Below are positions 45,386 to 53,189 of a stretch of DNA of 64,000 nucleotides, in pieces. A program made the position numbers and the translations under genes. How positions within the stretch are numbered: position 1 is the first letter of the stretch; each line of letters begins with the position of its first letter. Source of the stretch: Acidobacteria bacterium UBA7540 (GTDB taxonomy: Bacteria > Acidobacteriota > Terriglobia > UBA7540). The notes under the pieces were generated by a model. The model had not been told where the DNA came from. It made no database searches and saw only the letters and a list, made by a program, of their open reading frames with translations. The stretch is from contig DLMI01000003.1 of assembly GCA_002478145.1 (NCBI GenBank), positions 1-64,000 on the forward strand. Reading direction: 5' to 3'.

Positions 45386-46042
45386 TTATTTGGCTGGAAG
45401 CTTATAGCTAACTGAAAACCCACCAGGGCCGGGATTCTCAAGGGTAGTTTTTAGCTGCGGGTTCGTTTGAACAGCTCTAATAAAATCGGTGAGCTCTTCC
45501 CTGAGGTCGGTGACGTTGTGCGCCACGATGACACCTCCCGGTCTGACGATGGGGATGACCATGTTGAGGTACTTCACGTAGTCCTGTTTCCAGGCGTCAA
45601 TAAAGACGAAATCATAAGGGCCGGGGAGTTTGGGAACTTCCTCGAGCGCATCGCCCAGTTTGAGTGTGATGACGGAATCCAAGCCTGCCGCTCGGAAATT
45701 ACCCTGGGCAAGCTTCGCCCGGCCCTCGTCAATTTCCAGGGTCAGCAGATGGCCGCGCTCCTTGCGCAGGCCCATCGCTATCCAAATCGAGGAATAGCCG
45801 TTCGAGGTGCCGATTTCCAACCCCTCCCGGGCGTGGACTTTCTCTGCCAAGGCGCGCAGGAACGCGCCTTCATCGGGATTGACATTCCATAGGTTGCCTT
45901 CGTTCTGGCGCATCCATTTCAAGCGCTCCAGGGCGCGTGCGTCGGCGCCACCTTGCGCGGGCGTGTTCTTGGAAAAGGCAAAGAGAGAGAATGCGGTCAA
46001 GAGCAGTTGGATACAGATGATCTTGAATGGGGCAGTCGACAT
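45386..46042 (-). CDS. Exported class I SAM-dependent O-methyltransferase
   Basis: A 218-residue protein with an N-terminal hydrophobic segment (IICIQLLLTAFSLFAFS), then a caffeoyl-CoA O-methyltransferase-like fold. AREGLEIGTSNGYSSIWIA is the SAM site, LLTLEIDEGRAKLAQ the acidic strand, and YDFVFIDAWKQDYVKYLN the catalytic region. A signal peptide on a SAM enzyme is unusual because SAM is cytoplasmic; the segment may be an anchor. I start at the ATG at 46042, with AAGGA six bases upstream. The frame runs on to 46264, but that part is translated repeat DNA. The substrate is unknown. Confidence 0.85.
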   Translation of the reverse strand: MSTAPFKIICIQLLLTAFSLFAFSKNTPAQGGADARALERLKWMRQNEGNLWNVNPDEGAFLRALAEKVHAREGLEIGTSNGYSSIWIAMGLRKERGHLLTLEIDEGRAKLAQGNFRAAGLDSVITLKLGDALEEVPKLPGPYDFVFIDAWKQDYVKYLNMVIPIVRPGGVIVAHNVTDLREELTDFIRAVQTNPQLKTTLENPGPGGFSVSYKLPAK

Positions 46043-46126
46043 AGTCATTCCTTTTCGAGAAAAGTCTGCTTGCCAGACGCGAACGGGGGACAACGTCCTA
46101 CGCATTTCGACAATCAGCCGGTGCGT

Positions 46127-46294
46127 TAGCAGGATGCTGAAAAAGCCGTCTAGCCTGTCATTCCGAGGAGTCCCGATCTGATCGGGACGACGAGGAATCT
46201 CGCATGTCCTTTGTTTCCAGAGCGAGATTCCTCCCCTTCGCTCCGCTCTGGGTCGGAATGACAACGTTCACAAACGTTTTTCAGCATCCTGTTA
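46127..46294. mobile_element. MITE-like element, copy A
   Basis: A 168-bp unit with terminal inverted repeats: TAGCAGGATGCTGAAAAA at the left and TTTTTCAGCATCCTGTTA at the right. Inside lies the palindrome TGTCATTCCGAG...CTCGC and its complement (GGGTCGGAATGACA). It has no coding capacity. It sits just upstream of the O-methyltransferase gene. Confidence 0.8.
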
Positions 46295-46500
46295 GGGCGA
46301 AGAACGCTTGCGGCGACGCCGATGGAGGAGTTTGAAGCATTTCGGGTTTCCTGGCAAGAGCCAGGAAGAAGGGGGCTAGGAATTGGGGGCTGGGGACTGG
46401 GGAAGAACAGTAGGCAGTCGGCAGAAGGGGAGGGTAGTCCAAAATCCAAAATCTAAAATCCAAAATCGCCCTAGCCCCCCAGTCCCCAGTCCCTAGCCCC

Positions 46501-46658
46501 TAGCAGGATGCTGAAAAACCCGCCTCGCCTGTCATTCCGAGGAGTCCCGATCCGATCGGGACGACGAGGAATCTCGCACTGCGTTGAAAATACTCAGAGC
46601 GAGATTCCTCGCTTCGCTCGGAATGACAGCTTGGAGGGGTTATTCCGCAGCCTGCTAG
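46501..46658. mobile_element. MITE-like element, copy B
   Basis: A 158-bp unit with the same left end (TAGCAGGATGCTGAAAAA) and a degenerate right end (TTATTCCGCAGCCTGCTA). The internal palindrome is shared with copy A, including the extra GAGTCCCGATCCGATCGGGA segment. The two copies lie about 200 bp apart, separated by short-word repeats. Confidence 0.8.
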
Positions 46659-46741
46659 CCCCTAGTCCCCGGCAAGGACCTTCTGTCTCTTGCTATTTCT
46701 TAGGGAAAGAAGTCTCTTATTGGCGGCTCTTTCCCGGCGAT

Positions 46742-46822
46742 AGACCCCCGCTTTCGCGGGGGTGACACGGGTGGAGAGCACGCCCGTCCAGTGCACGTCA
46801 TTCCCGCGAAAGCGGGAATCCA
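46742..46822. repeat. Paired inverted CCCGCTTTCGCGGG-type repeats
   Basis: Two palindromes, ACCCCCGCTTTCGCGGGGGT and ATTCCCGCGAAAGCGGGAAT, about 30 bp apart. They belong to the same dispersed family as the sites at 11156 and 45071-45154. They end just before the subunit-3 gene and may overlap its promoter. Confidence 0.65.
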
Positions 46823-46834
46823 GGAACGTGGGAT

Positions 46835-47410
46835 ATGCGCTATTTGAGGAGAATTACACGCCGGAAGTTCATCCAGGTGACGACTGCTGCCGCCGCCGGG
46901 TCAATGGTGTGTTGCACTAACAAGAAAAGTCCGTGGCGGTTTTTTATGATCGAGGAAGGGCAGACGGTGGCCGCGATTTGCGAGCGCATAATTCCTGCCG
47001 ATCAAGATCCGGGGGCGACGGAGGCTGGCGTGGTGAATTTCATTGACCTGCAGCTCATGGGTCCCTACAAGCGCCACCGTGCCAGCTACCGTCAGGGCAT
47101 TAGTGGCGTCGAGCAAGCGAGCTTCAAGATGTTTGGACATCGGTTCACGGAGTTGGGCCCGGAAAGTCAAGACGAGGTCTTGAAGGCGCTCGAAGCGGGC
47201 GGGGCGGCGGGAGAAGCCCGGAAAGGTCTCTCATCGAAAGTTTTCTTCTCCCTCATTCTCAGCCATACGATGCAAGGCTTCTACGGGGACCCTCGGCACG
47301 GTGGAAACCGCGAGCGAGTGAGCTGGAAAATGCTGGGTTTGCCTTACCCGCCTATTCGCGGACGCCTGCACTACGATTTGACGAAACCCGAGAAGTCGCA
47401 ACCCAGCTAG
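46835..47410 (+). CDS. Gluconate 2-dehydrogenase subunit 3 family protein
   Basis: A 191-residue protein with a Tat signal (ITRRKFIQVTTAAAAG) followed by a subunit-3 domain (AAICERIIPADQDPGATEAGV, then FIDLQLMGPYK, SLILSHTMQGFYGDPRHGGN and SWKMLGLPYPP). The family forms the small exported partner that carries the GMC flavoprotein across the membrane. The gene lies 116 bp ahead of the GMC oxidoreductase, and a multiheme cytochrome gene follows, giving a complete oxidoreductase module. No strong ribosome-binding site is visible at the ATG at 46835. Confidence 0.9.
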   Translation: MRYLRRITRRKFIQVTTAAAAGSMVCCTNKKSPWRFFMIEEGQTVAAICERIIPADQDPGATEAGVVNFIDLQLMGPYKRHRASYRQGISGVEQASFKMFGHRFTELGPESQDEVLKALEAGGAAGEARKGLSSKVFFSLILSHTMQGFYGDPRHGGNRERVSWKMLGLPYPPIRGRLHYDLTKPEKSQPS

Positions 47411-47526
47411 AGGCACGGCGGCATCCGGCAGCGTCGCGAGTCGCTGGTCAAGTCCCAGACCAGCCTCAAAAAGGGCGACTGCAAGCGCTTGGAATCCAAT
47501 CCAAGCCCTTAGGACAGACGGACCAA

Positions 47527-49182
47527 ATGGCGCTGAGACATGTCAATGCGGTGGTGGTGGGGGCGGGCGCCGGGGGCGGCATTGTGGCGAAAGAGCTTGC
47601 CGAAGCGGGGTTGAGCGTGGTGCTGCTGGAGCGCGGGAAGTGGTACTCGGCGTTCGACTGCCGCAAAGATGATCTCCGCAATCAGCGCACTTCAGTGCTC
47701 GGTTGTGGCTTCGGCCCCGACGACGAGCGCTACCGTCGCGTGGTAGTGGATGCCCAGGGCAATGAGCGGTCCGTATTGCCGAGCGAAGGTGTATACGGCA
47801 ATAACGCCGCTTGCGTGGGTGGTGGTACGTTCAGCTATGGAGCGATGGCATGGCGTTTCATGGAGAAAGACTTCCGCATGCGCTCCACCTATGGCGCTGT
47901 CGAGGGTAGTACGCTGGAAGACTGGCCCATCAGTTACGCGGACCTCGAGCCACACTATGAGAAAGCCGAATGGGAAATCGGGGTTTCAGGAGATGACTCC
48001 AGGAACCCCTTCCACGCCCCACGCAAAAAGCCCTTGCCGATGCCTCCTCATCCGCCCGGGCGCGAACACGAGATTTTGAGACCGGCAGCCGAGCGGCTGG
48101 GCCTGCATCCTTTTGACATCCCCATGCTGCGGAACACGGTGCCTTACAACGGCCGGCCGGCGTGCATGCGCTGCCGTTGGTGTGTGGGATTTGCCTGCGA
48201 GGTCGACGCGAAGAACGGCACCCACAACACCGCGATCCCCAAGGCGCTCGCCAGCGGAAACTGTGTGCTGCGCGCCGAGTGCGTGGCGAAGGAGATTCTA
48301 ACTGACGACCGTGGGCGGGTTAGGGGCGTGGCCTACTTCGACTCCCAAGATGGACTCCAGGTACAGTCCGCAGACTTGGTTGTAGTGTCCTGCTCGGCTA
48401 CAGAAACTGCGCGTCTTCTCCTTAATTCCAGGAGCAAGCTGTTTCCTAATGGCCTCGGGAACCGCTACGACTGGGTGGGAAGGAATCTCCAGGGACATGG
48501 CTATGCGGGCGCTTATGGGCTGTTTGATTATGACGTGTACGACGACATTGGTCCGGGCGCCTCCATCGCCATCTCTGATTTCAACCACGGAAACCCCGGC
48601 TTGGTGGGCGGTGGTGTTCTTTGCAATGAATTCATCCGCTTGCCTTACCAGTTTTCCTCCATGATTCCACCCACCCTGCCAGGCTGGGGAAGGGCCCATA
48701 AAGACTTCATGCGCCAGGCGTACCGGCGGTGCATCATCGTCATGGGCCCAGCGCAGGAGATGCCGGTCTTTGAAGCAAGGGTTCAAGTGGACGCGCGCGT
48801 CAAGGACAACTGGGGAATACCGGTAGCGCGTCTCTCCGGATCAAACCACCCGCACACCCGGGAAGTCGCAAGATTCCTCGCCTCCAAATCTGAGGCTTGG
48901 CTCAAGGAGGCGGGAGCAATCACCACCTGGCAGAAGGCCCCGCCAGTGGGCCTGAGCGGAGGGCAGCATCAGGCTGGAACTTGCAGAATGGGCAACGACC
49001 CTAAAACCTCGGTGGTCAACAGGCACTGCCAGGTGCATGACGTGGATAATCTGTTTGTCGTGGATGGCAGCGTTCACGTTACGAATGGGGGTTTCAATCC
49101 GGTGCTCACTATTATGGCTATAGCCTACTACGCCTCCGCTCATCTGGTGGAAGGATGGAAAGGCACGCGATTCCGCGGCTGA
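47527..49182 (+). CDS. GMC-family FAD oxidoreductase (gluconate dehydrogenase-like large subunit)
   Basis: A 551-residue flavoprotein. The FAD dinucleotide fold is at the start (VVVGAGAGGGIVAKELAEAG). A cysteine-rich loop (CMRCRWCVGFACEVDAKNGT) is common in dehydrogenases of this branch. The C-terminal active site is HQAGTCRMGNDP, then DNLFVVDGSVH and the catalytic Asn in NGGFNPVLTIMA. It likely oxidises a sugar or alcohol in the periplasm after Tat export with its subunit-3 partner. Electrons would go to the multiheme cytochrome encoded 250 bp downstream. The true substrate is unknown; gluconate is only the family name. Confidence 0.92.
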   Translation: MALRHVNAVVVGAGAGGGIVAKELAEAGLSVVLLERGKWYSAFDCRKDDLRNQRTSVLGCGFGPDDERYRRVVVDAQGNERSVLPSEGVYGNNAACVGGGTFSYGAMAWRFMEKDFRMRSTYGAVEGSTLEDWPISYADLEPHYEKAEWEIGVSGDDSRNPFHAPRKKPLPMPPHPPGREHEILRPAAERLGLHPFDIPMLRNTVPYNGRPACMRCRWCVGFACEVDAKNGTHNTAIPKALASGNCVLRAECVAKEILTDDRGRVRGVAYFDSQDGLQVQSADLVVVSCSATETARLLLNSRSKLFPNGLGNRYDWVGRNLQGHGYAGAYGLFDYDVYDDIGPGASIAISDFNHGNPGLVGGGVLCNEFIRLPYQFSSMIPPTLPGWGRAHKDFMRQAYRRCIIVMGPAQEMPVFEARVQVDARVKDNWGIPVARLSGSNHPHTREVARFLASKSEAWLKEAGAITTWQKAPPVGLSGGQHQAGTCRMGNDPKTSVVNRHCQVHDVDNLFVVDGSVHVTNGGFNPVLTIMAIAYYASAHLVEGWKGTRFRG

Positions 49183-49194
49183 GGTGTGGCTCGG

Positions 49195-49400
49195 ATTCTG
49201 GCTTTGCTCCCCGTAAGGGGAGCACTTTGAGTAGCCGTGGGTGAAACCCACGGATAGGAACGCATCAAGCGAGATCCGGCCCTGAAGGGGCCGAACAGCC
49301 TTGGACAACCCCTTGCGGGGTTGGGCATCATTTTGGGCAACCGTCCACCGTGGGCTTGCACCCACGGCTACTCACGGTCCACCGCTTCACGGTGGGAACA
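49195..49400. repeat. Intergenic hairpin array
   Basis: Consecutive hairpins between the GMC and cytochrome genes: GCTCCCCGTAAGGGGAGC, CCGTGGGTGAAACCCACGG, GGCCCTGAAGGGGCC, AACCCCTTGCGGGGTT and CCGTGGGCTTGCACCCACGG. Most stems are perfect with 3-6 nt loops. This is the same design as the arrays at 13905-14160 and 52890-53115. Confidence 0.75.
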
Positions 49401-49434
49401 TGCTCGTGGGTCTGAGGCGAGGCCTCGTTAGCTA

Positions 49435-50517
49435 ATGTCAACTGAACCGCACCCACCACGCTTTCGCAAACTGCTTCTGATTGGAGTGTTAGTTGCTCTT
49501 CTCATCCTTCCGGGTGGGAGCCTTTACTACGAATATTCCCAAGGGAAGGCCTGCGCCCGTTGCCATGAAATCTGGCAGCCCTATACGGATTGGCACACCT
49601 CCGCGCATCGAAATGTTCCATGCTCTGCCTGCCACGGGGATGTGTTCACGCTGGAAACGAGATTCCATTGGAGCAATATTCGCTGCTTGGCCAGCCATAT
49701 CTCGGGCAATTTGCCCGAACACGTCAGGCTGAAAACCAGGGACGCTTTGCAGGTGAACGACCGATGCCGGAATTGTCACCAGGAGGAATATGCCGAATGG
49801 GCGGCCAGCTCGCACAGCGTCACTTACGCGGAAATCTTCTTGGACAAGAAGCACAACCGGCAGCAACTACTGATGGACGACTGCCTGCGCTGCCACGGGA
49901 TGCACTTCGAGGGAGGAATTCGCGAGCTGGTGACGCCCGTTGATACTCGAGGTCCCTGGCGCCTCTGGAGGCCGGAGCTCGCCAGCCGCCCCGCAATCCC
50001 TTGCCTGACCTGCCACCAGATGCACCGTGAGGGCCCCACCTTGATCCGGCCCGCCGTGAAGGCGGTGAATGCAAGTCCAGCGGAGGAGATAAACCGGCCT
50101 TCTCTTGCGCTCTTCGATCGGCGGGAGCTCGAGCACGTTTCCGTGCAGCGCCTTCCTTTGCCCAAGATGCGCGAAGAGGCGAGGGCCGTCAAAATCAGTC
50201 CGGACCCTCGCCAGACGCTTTGTTACCAGTGTCATGCGCCGCTTTCCACTTTTGAAGTTGGCTCCGGAGATGACCGGACACCCATCGGCGTGCACGAAGG
50301 GCTGAGTTGTCTCGCCTGCCATGAGAAGCACGGCCAGAAGACCCGTGCATCTTGCTCGAACTGTCATCCGCAACTGTCGAATTGCGGCCTCAACGTGGAA
50401 ATCATGGACACTACGTTCCGTTCCACGAAAAGCCCGCACAACATTCACTTCGTCAAGTGTACGGACTGCCACACGAAGGGTGTACCGCGGCGAAAGAAAG
50501 AAGCGCGTGATGGGTAA
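49435..50517 (+). CDS. Membrane-anchored nine-heme cytochrome c
   Basis: A 360-residue protein with one N-terminal membrane helix (about 12-30) and nine intact CxxCH haem sites, at residues 40, 63, 111, 150, 190, 263, 292, 307 and 342. A tenth site at residue 84 reads CLASH: the second cysteine is serine (codon AGC), so a haem there would lack one thioether bond. The N-terminal order resembles NapC/NrfH-type quinol-linked cytochromes, but the length is greater. It follows the subunit-3 and GMC genes and is probably their electron acceptor or conduit to an external acceptor. A start ATG at 49435 is followed by a short basic cytoplasmic tail. Confidence 0.92.
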   Translation: MSTEPHPPRFRKLLLIGVLVALLILPGGSLYYEYSQGKACARCHEIWQPYTDWHTSAHRNVPCSACHGDVFTLETRFHWSNIRCLASHISGNLPEHVRLKTRDALQVNDRCRNCHQEEYAEWAASSHSVTYAEIFLDKKHNRQQLLMDDCLRCHGMHFEGGIRELVTPVDTRGPWRLWRPELASRPAIPCLTCHQMHREGPTLIRPAVKAVNASPAEEINRPSLALFDRRELEHVSVQRLPLPKMREEARAVKISPDPRQTLCYQCHAPLSTFEVGSGDDRTPIGVHEGLSCLACHEKHGQKTRASCSNCHPQLSNCGLNVEIMDTTFRSTKSPHNIHFVKCTDCHTKGVPRRKKEARDG

Positions 50518-50689
50518 AGGGTAAAGGCTAAAGGCTAGCCTGCTTTAACGTTTTATCCTTTAACGCGACTTTCACAATTGCCCGATAGATGAACGGAAGC
50601 GGCGGGTGCTTGACCTGTACAAGTTGCTCCAAGATGGAGTGCAGGAAGTGGCACAAGAGATTAATGCATATTTGCGCCTCAAATACGAA
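50518..50689. other. Short intergenic gap with a coding-like fragment
   Basis: The first part is 'AAAGGGTAAAGGCTAAAGGC' short-word repeat. From 50584 a plus-strand frame reads DERKRRVLDLYKLLQDGVQE and continues to a helical AYLRLKYESLRNH, without a start codon. It may be a leftover of a degraded gene. It runs into the convergent hydrolase gene. Confidence 0.35.
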
Positions 50690-51625
50690 TCACTCCGGAA
50701 TCATTCCGATCGCCCCCAGCCAAGTCTCCACCAACTGAGGCCATCCCGTAATCGGAAGCTTCGTGCGCCGTAGCCCAAACGCATGCCCGCCTTGCGCATA
50801 CAAATGCATCTCCACGGGAACCCCAGCGTTCTTCAGCGCAATGTAGTAAACCAGCGAGTGGTTTACATTGTCCACGTGGTCATCCTCCGCCTGCAGCAAA
50901 AACGTAGGCGGCGTCTGGCTGGTGACAGGAACATCCGGATTCATCTCAAAATTTTTATAGTCAATCCACAGATGCCCCGGATAAAGAGCCACCGCAAAAT
51001 CCGGGCGGCAGCTTTCTTTGTCGGCCGCATCTACAGCCGGGTACAAACGACGCCCAAAATGTGTGCTCATCGCTGCCACCATATGCCCGCCTGCCGAAAA
51101 CCCAAGCACTCCAATCTTGTGCGGATCGATATGCCACTCCGCGGCGTGAAAGCGCACAAGCCCCACCGTCCTCTGCGCATCTTCTAACGCCATCGGTGAG
51201 TCCGGATACGGTCCTGATTTCGGATATAGTCCCTCACCCGGCACGCGGTACTTCAACAGCACACACGTGATTCCTCTGGATGTCAGCCAGTCACAGACCT
51301 CCGTGCCTTCAAGATCGATGGCCAGAATCTGATAGCCCCCGCCAGGAAACACGACCACCGCAGCGCCCGTATTCTTTTCCTTTGGCGCGTAGACCGTCAT
51401 CGTAGGCCGCGAGACGTGGCCCACCTGAACCCACGGCCTGCCGGCCACCAGCGGGTCCTTCACCGTCCCCGTATCCTCCGGCCCCGCGACAGGCTGCGCA
51501 TCAGGCACTGCCCCCGGCCATATTGGCACTTGCGTATGTCCCGGCGATGGCTGCCAGCCAGGCGTCTGCGCGCTCAGACCGGCAAACGCAAACACAACAC
51601 AGAGAGCAAAGAGCAAAGGCTTCAT
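50690..51625 (-). CDS. Exported alpha/beta hydrolase (esterase-like)
   Basis: A 311-residue protein with a signal peptide (KPLLFALCVVFAFAGLSA) and an alpha/beta-hydrolase fold close to acetyl/feruloyl esterases annotated BD-FAE or 'xylanase B-like'. The oxyanion region is VVVFPGGGYQILA, the nucleophile Ser in GVLGFSAGGHMVAA, the acid Asp in LLQAEDDHVDNVN, and the histidine in YAQGGHAFGLR. The triad is complete. It may deacetylate hemicellulose, complementing the GH51 enzyme, but the two genes are 22 kb apart. The ATG at 51625 is preferred; an upstream GTG adds four residues. Confidence 0.85.
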   Translation of the reverse strand: MKPLLFALCVVFAFAGLSAQTPGWQPSPGHTQVPIWPGAVPDAQPVAGPEDTGTVKDPLVAGRPWVQVGHVSRPTMTVYAPKEKNTGAAVVVFPGGGYQILAIDLEGTEVCDWLTSRGITCVLLKYRVPGEGLYPKSGPYPDSPMALEDAQRTVGLVRFHAAEWHIDPHKIGVLGFSAGGHMVAAMSTHFGRRLYPAVDAADKESCRPDFAVALYPGHLWIDYKNFEMNPDVPVTSQTPPTFLLQAEDDHVDNVNHSLVYYIALKNAGVPVEMHLYAQGGHAFGLRRTKLPITGWPQLVETWLGAIGMIPE

Positions 51626-51715
51626 CACAACCCCCACAGCTTAATATTACCAGGCGCTGCCGGAAGCCGCTGATCGGAAACTGTCAAGTTAACCTCTATC
51701 CTTCAACCTTTATCC

Positions 51716-52309
51716 TCACCGCTGGAAGCGGCCTATCAATTCCGCCTGGGCAAGAATGTGACCCTGCATTGCAGCATCAACTTCTTTTCTGGTCGCGGCG
51801 GGGCGCAAATTCAGTATCGCGTCAACTGCGTAAAGCCGGATGAAGTAGCGGTGCGGTCTTCCCGGTGGGGGGCAGGGGCCGTTATAGCCCGTTCTTGAAA
51901 AGTCGTTGGTCCCTTGCCGTCCCCCGCCGGGCATCTGGTTGTTTCCCGATAAAGCCTCCGGGAGTTTGCGGTAAGCAGCCGGCAGATCATACACCACCCA
52001 GTGGACAAAGGTCCCCGAGGGGGCGTCAGGGTCGTCTTCGATGATGGCGAAACTCTGCGTGCCCAGGGGCGGGTCCGTCCAGGTGAGGGTGGGGGAGACG
52101 TCCGCGGCCTCGCAGGTAAACCGCTTAGGTATGAAACCGCCCGGCGTGAATGAGGTGGTTTTCAGTTCAATCTTAGAAGAGGCTGCCTTTTGCCCGAGCA
52201 CCTCCGCAGGCGCCACCAGTGCAACAACCACCATGATGAGTGGTGGCAGCGCAGTCAACGTTCGGTGCAGCAAGACGAGCAGGCCGTCGTGGCGACTGAG
52301 CTTGAGCAT
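51716..52309 (-). CDS. YbhB/YbcL family PEBP-like protein, exported
   Basis: A 197-residue protein with a hydrophobic N-terminus (LIMVVVALVAPAEVLG), followed by a phosphatidylethanolamine-binding-protein fold. FIPKRFTCEAADVSPTLTW, LAIIEDDPDAPSGTFVHWV-like residues and NDFSRTGYNGPCPPPGRPHR form the ligand pocket. The DPDAP and GxHRY motifs are intact. The function of bacterial members is not settled. The gene begins five bases after the stop of the CBS-domain gene on the same strand, so they are cotranscribed. Confidence 0.9.
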   Translation of the reverse strand: MLKLSRHDGLLVLLHRTLTALPPLIMVVVALVAPAEVLGQKAASSKIELKTTSFTPGGFIPKRFTCEAADVSPTLTWTDPPLGTQSFAIIEDDPDAPSGTFVHWVVYDLPAAYRKLPEALSGNNQMPGGGRQGTNDFSRTGYNGPCPPPGRPHRYFIRLYAVDAILNLRPAATRKEVDAAMQGHILAQAELIGRFQR

Positions 52310-52314
52310 GGCGG

Positions 52315-52749
52315 TTATCGCTGCGGAAAAGCAAACGCCTCCAGCATGTCAGCTCGGGCCTTCTCATCCGACGCGATTACCGTGAGCAGGTCTTTTACCG
52401 AGATCATCCCGCGATACTGCCCTTGCTGGTTCGTGACCGGCAGGTGGTAAAAGCCGTGCTTCTCCATGAGCCGCACACACTCATCCAAGGGCGTTTCAGG
52501 CGGCACAACAGTGAGCTGCGAGGTCATGATTTCAGACACATGCATCCAGGCTGGGCACTTGTTCTCCGCCGCCACTTTGTCTGAAATGTCACTTTGGGAG
52601 ACGACTCCCAGAAGCTTGCCACTTGACTCGCACACACCGACTGACCGGACCTGTTTCTCCCGCAAGTAGCGAGCGGCCTCGTACACGGTGAAGTCGTCGG
52701 CGATTGAGTAGACATCCTTCCTCGATTTGATAAGGTCCCCAACTGTCAT
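52315..52749 (-). CDS. CBS-domain protein (tandem CBS pair)
   Basis: A 144-residue protein composed of two CBS domains (about 5-62 and 75-135), with motifs VGDLIKSRKDVYSIADDFTV, SVGVCESSGKLLGVVSQSD and HGFYHLPVTNQQGQYRGMIS. Such pairs bind adenine nucleotides as energy sensors. There is no fused enzyme domain. The ATG at 52749 has GGGGAG just upstream. It is the first gene of a pair with the PEBP-like protein. Confidence 0.9.
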   Translation of the reverse strand: MTVGDLIKSRKDVYSIADDFTVYEAARYLREKQVRSVGVCESSGKLLGVVSQSDISDKVAAENKCPAWMHVSEIMTSQLTVVPPETPLDECVRLMEKHGFYHLPVTNQQGQYRGMISVKDLLTVIASDEKARADMLEAFAFPQR

Positions 52750-52889
52750 AACTCCCCCCACGGAATGATATTGTCCAAAATGTTAGAATGACTCCGGCTC
52801 GGTTGCAACCGAAATCGTGCTTGCTCCAAATGGTGATTTCCGATGTTCGGTAGGATAACAGAGACACGTCAAGCTCCTCGACGGGCGTG

Positions 52890-53115
52890 ACGGCAGGAAT
52901 TGCCCCGGAGGGGCAAACGATGAGTAGTCCCGCGCCTGCGGGATGAAACCCACGGGAAGAAAGCGAAAAAGTGCACCGGCCCCGGTAGGGGCCGGACTGT
53001 GGGTCAACCCCGTTGGGGTTGGCGCGACTCCCTCGGCCTCGTTGCCCGCAGGTTGAAACCTGCGGCTACTCAAGGTGGGCCCCTCTGGGGCCATTCCTGC
53101 CATCTCGATTTTGAC
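52890..53115. repeat. Intergenic hairpin array
   Basis: Consecutive hairpins: GCCCCGGAGGGGC, TCCCGCGCCTGCGGGA, CCGGCCCCGGTAGGGGCCGG, CAACCCCGTTGGGGTTG, CCGCAGGTTGAAACCTGCGG and GGCCCCTCTGGGGCC. It lies upstream of both the CBS gene and the ferredoxin-methyltransferase gene. Nothing coding was seen. Confidence 0.75.
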
Positions 53116-53189
53116 TGAACCTTGGCAGCACAGCCCTGTCAAAGATAAGTGCTGACTGTTTATGTTACGCTTGTTGCGAGGGGGGAATC

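Noticed and set aside
46049..46264. Extra 73 codons at the start of the O-methyltransferase frame
   Set aside because: They are translated from a MITE-like repeat; the ATG at 46042 begins a signal segment with a suitable ribosome-binding site.
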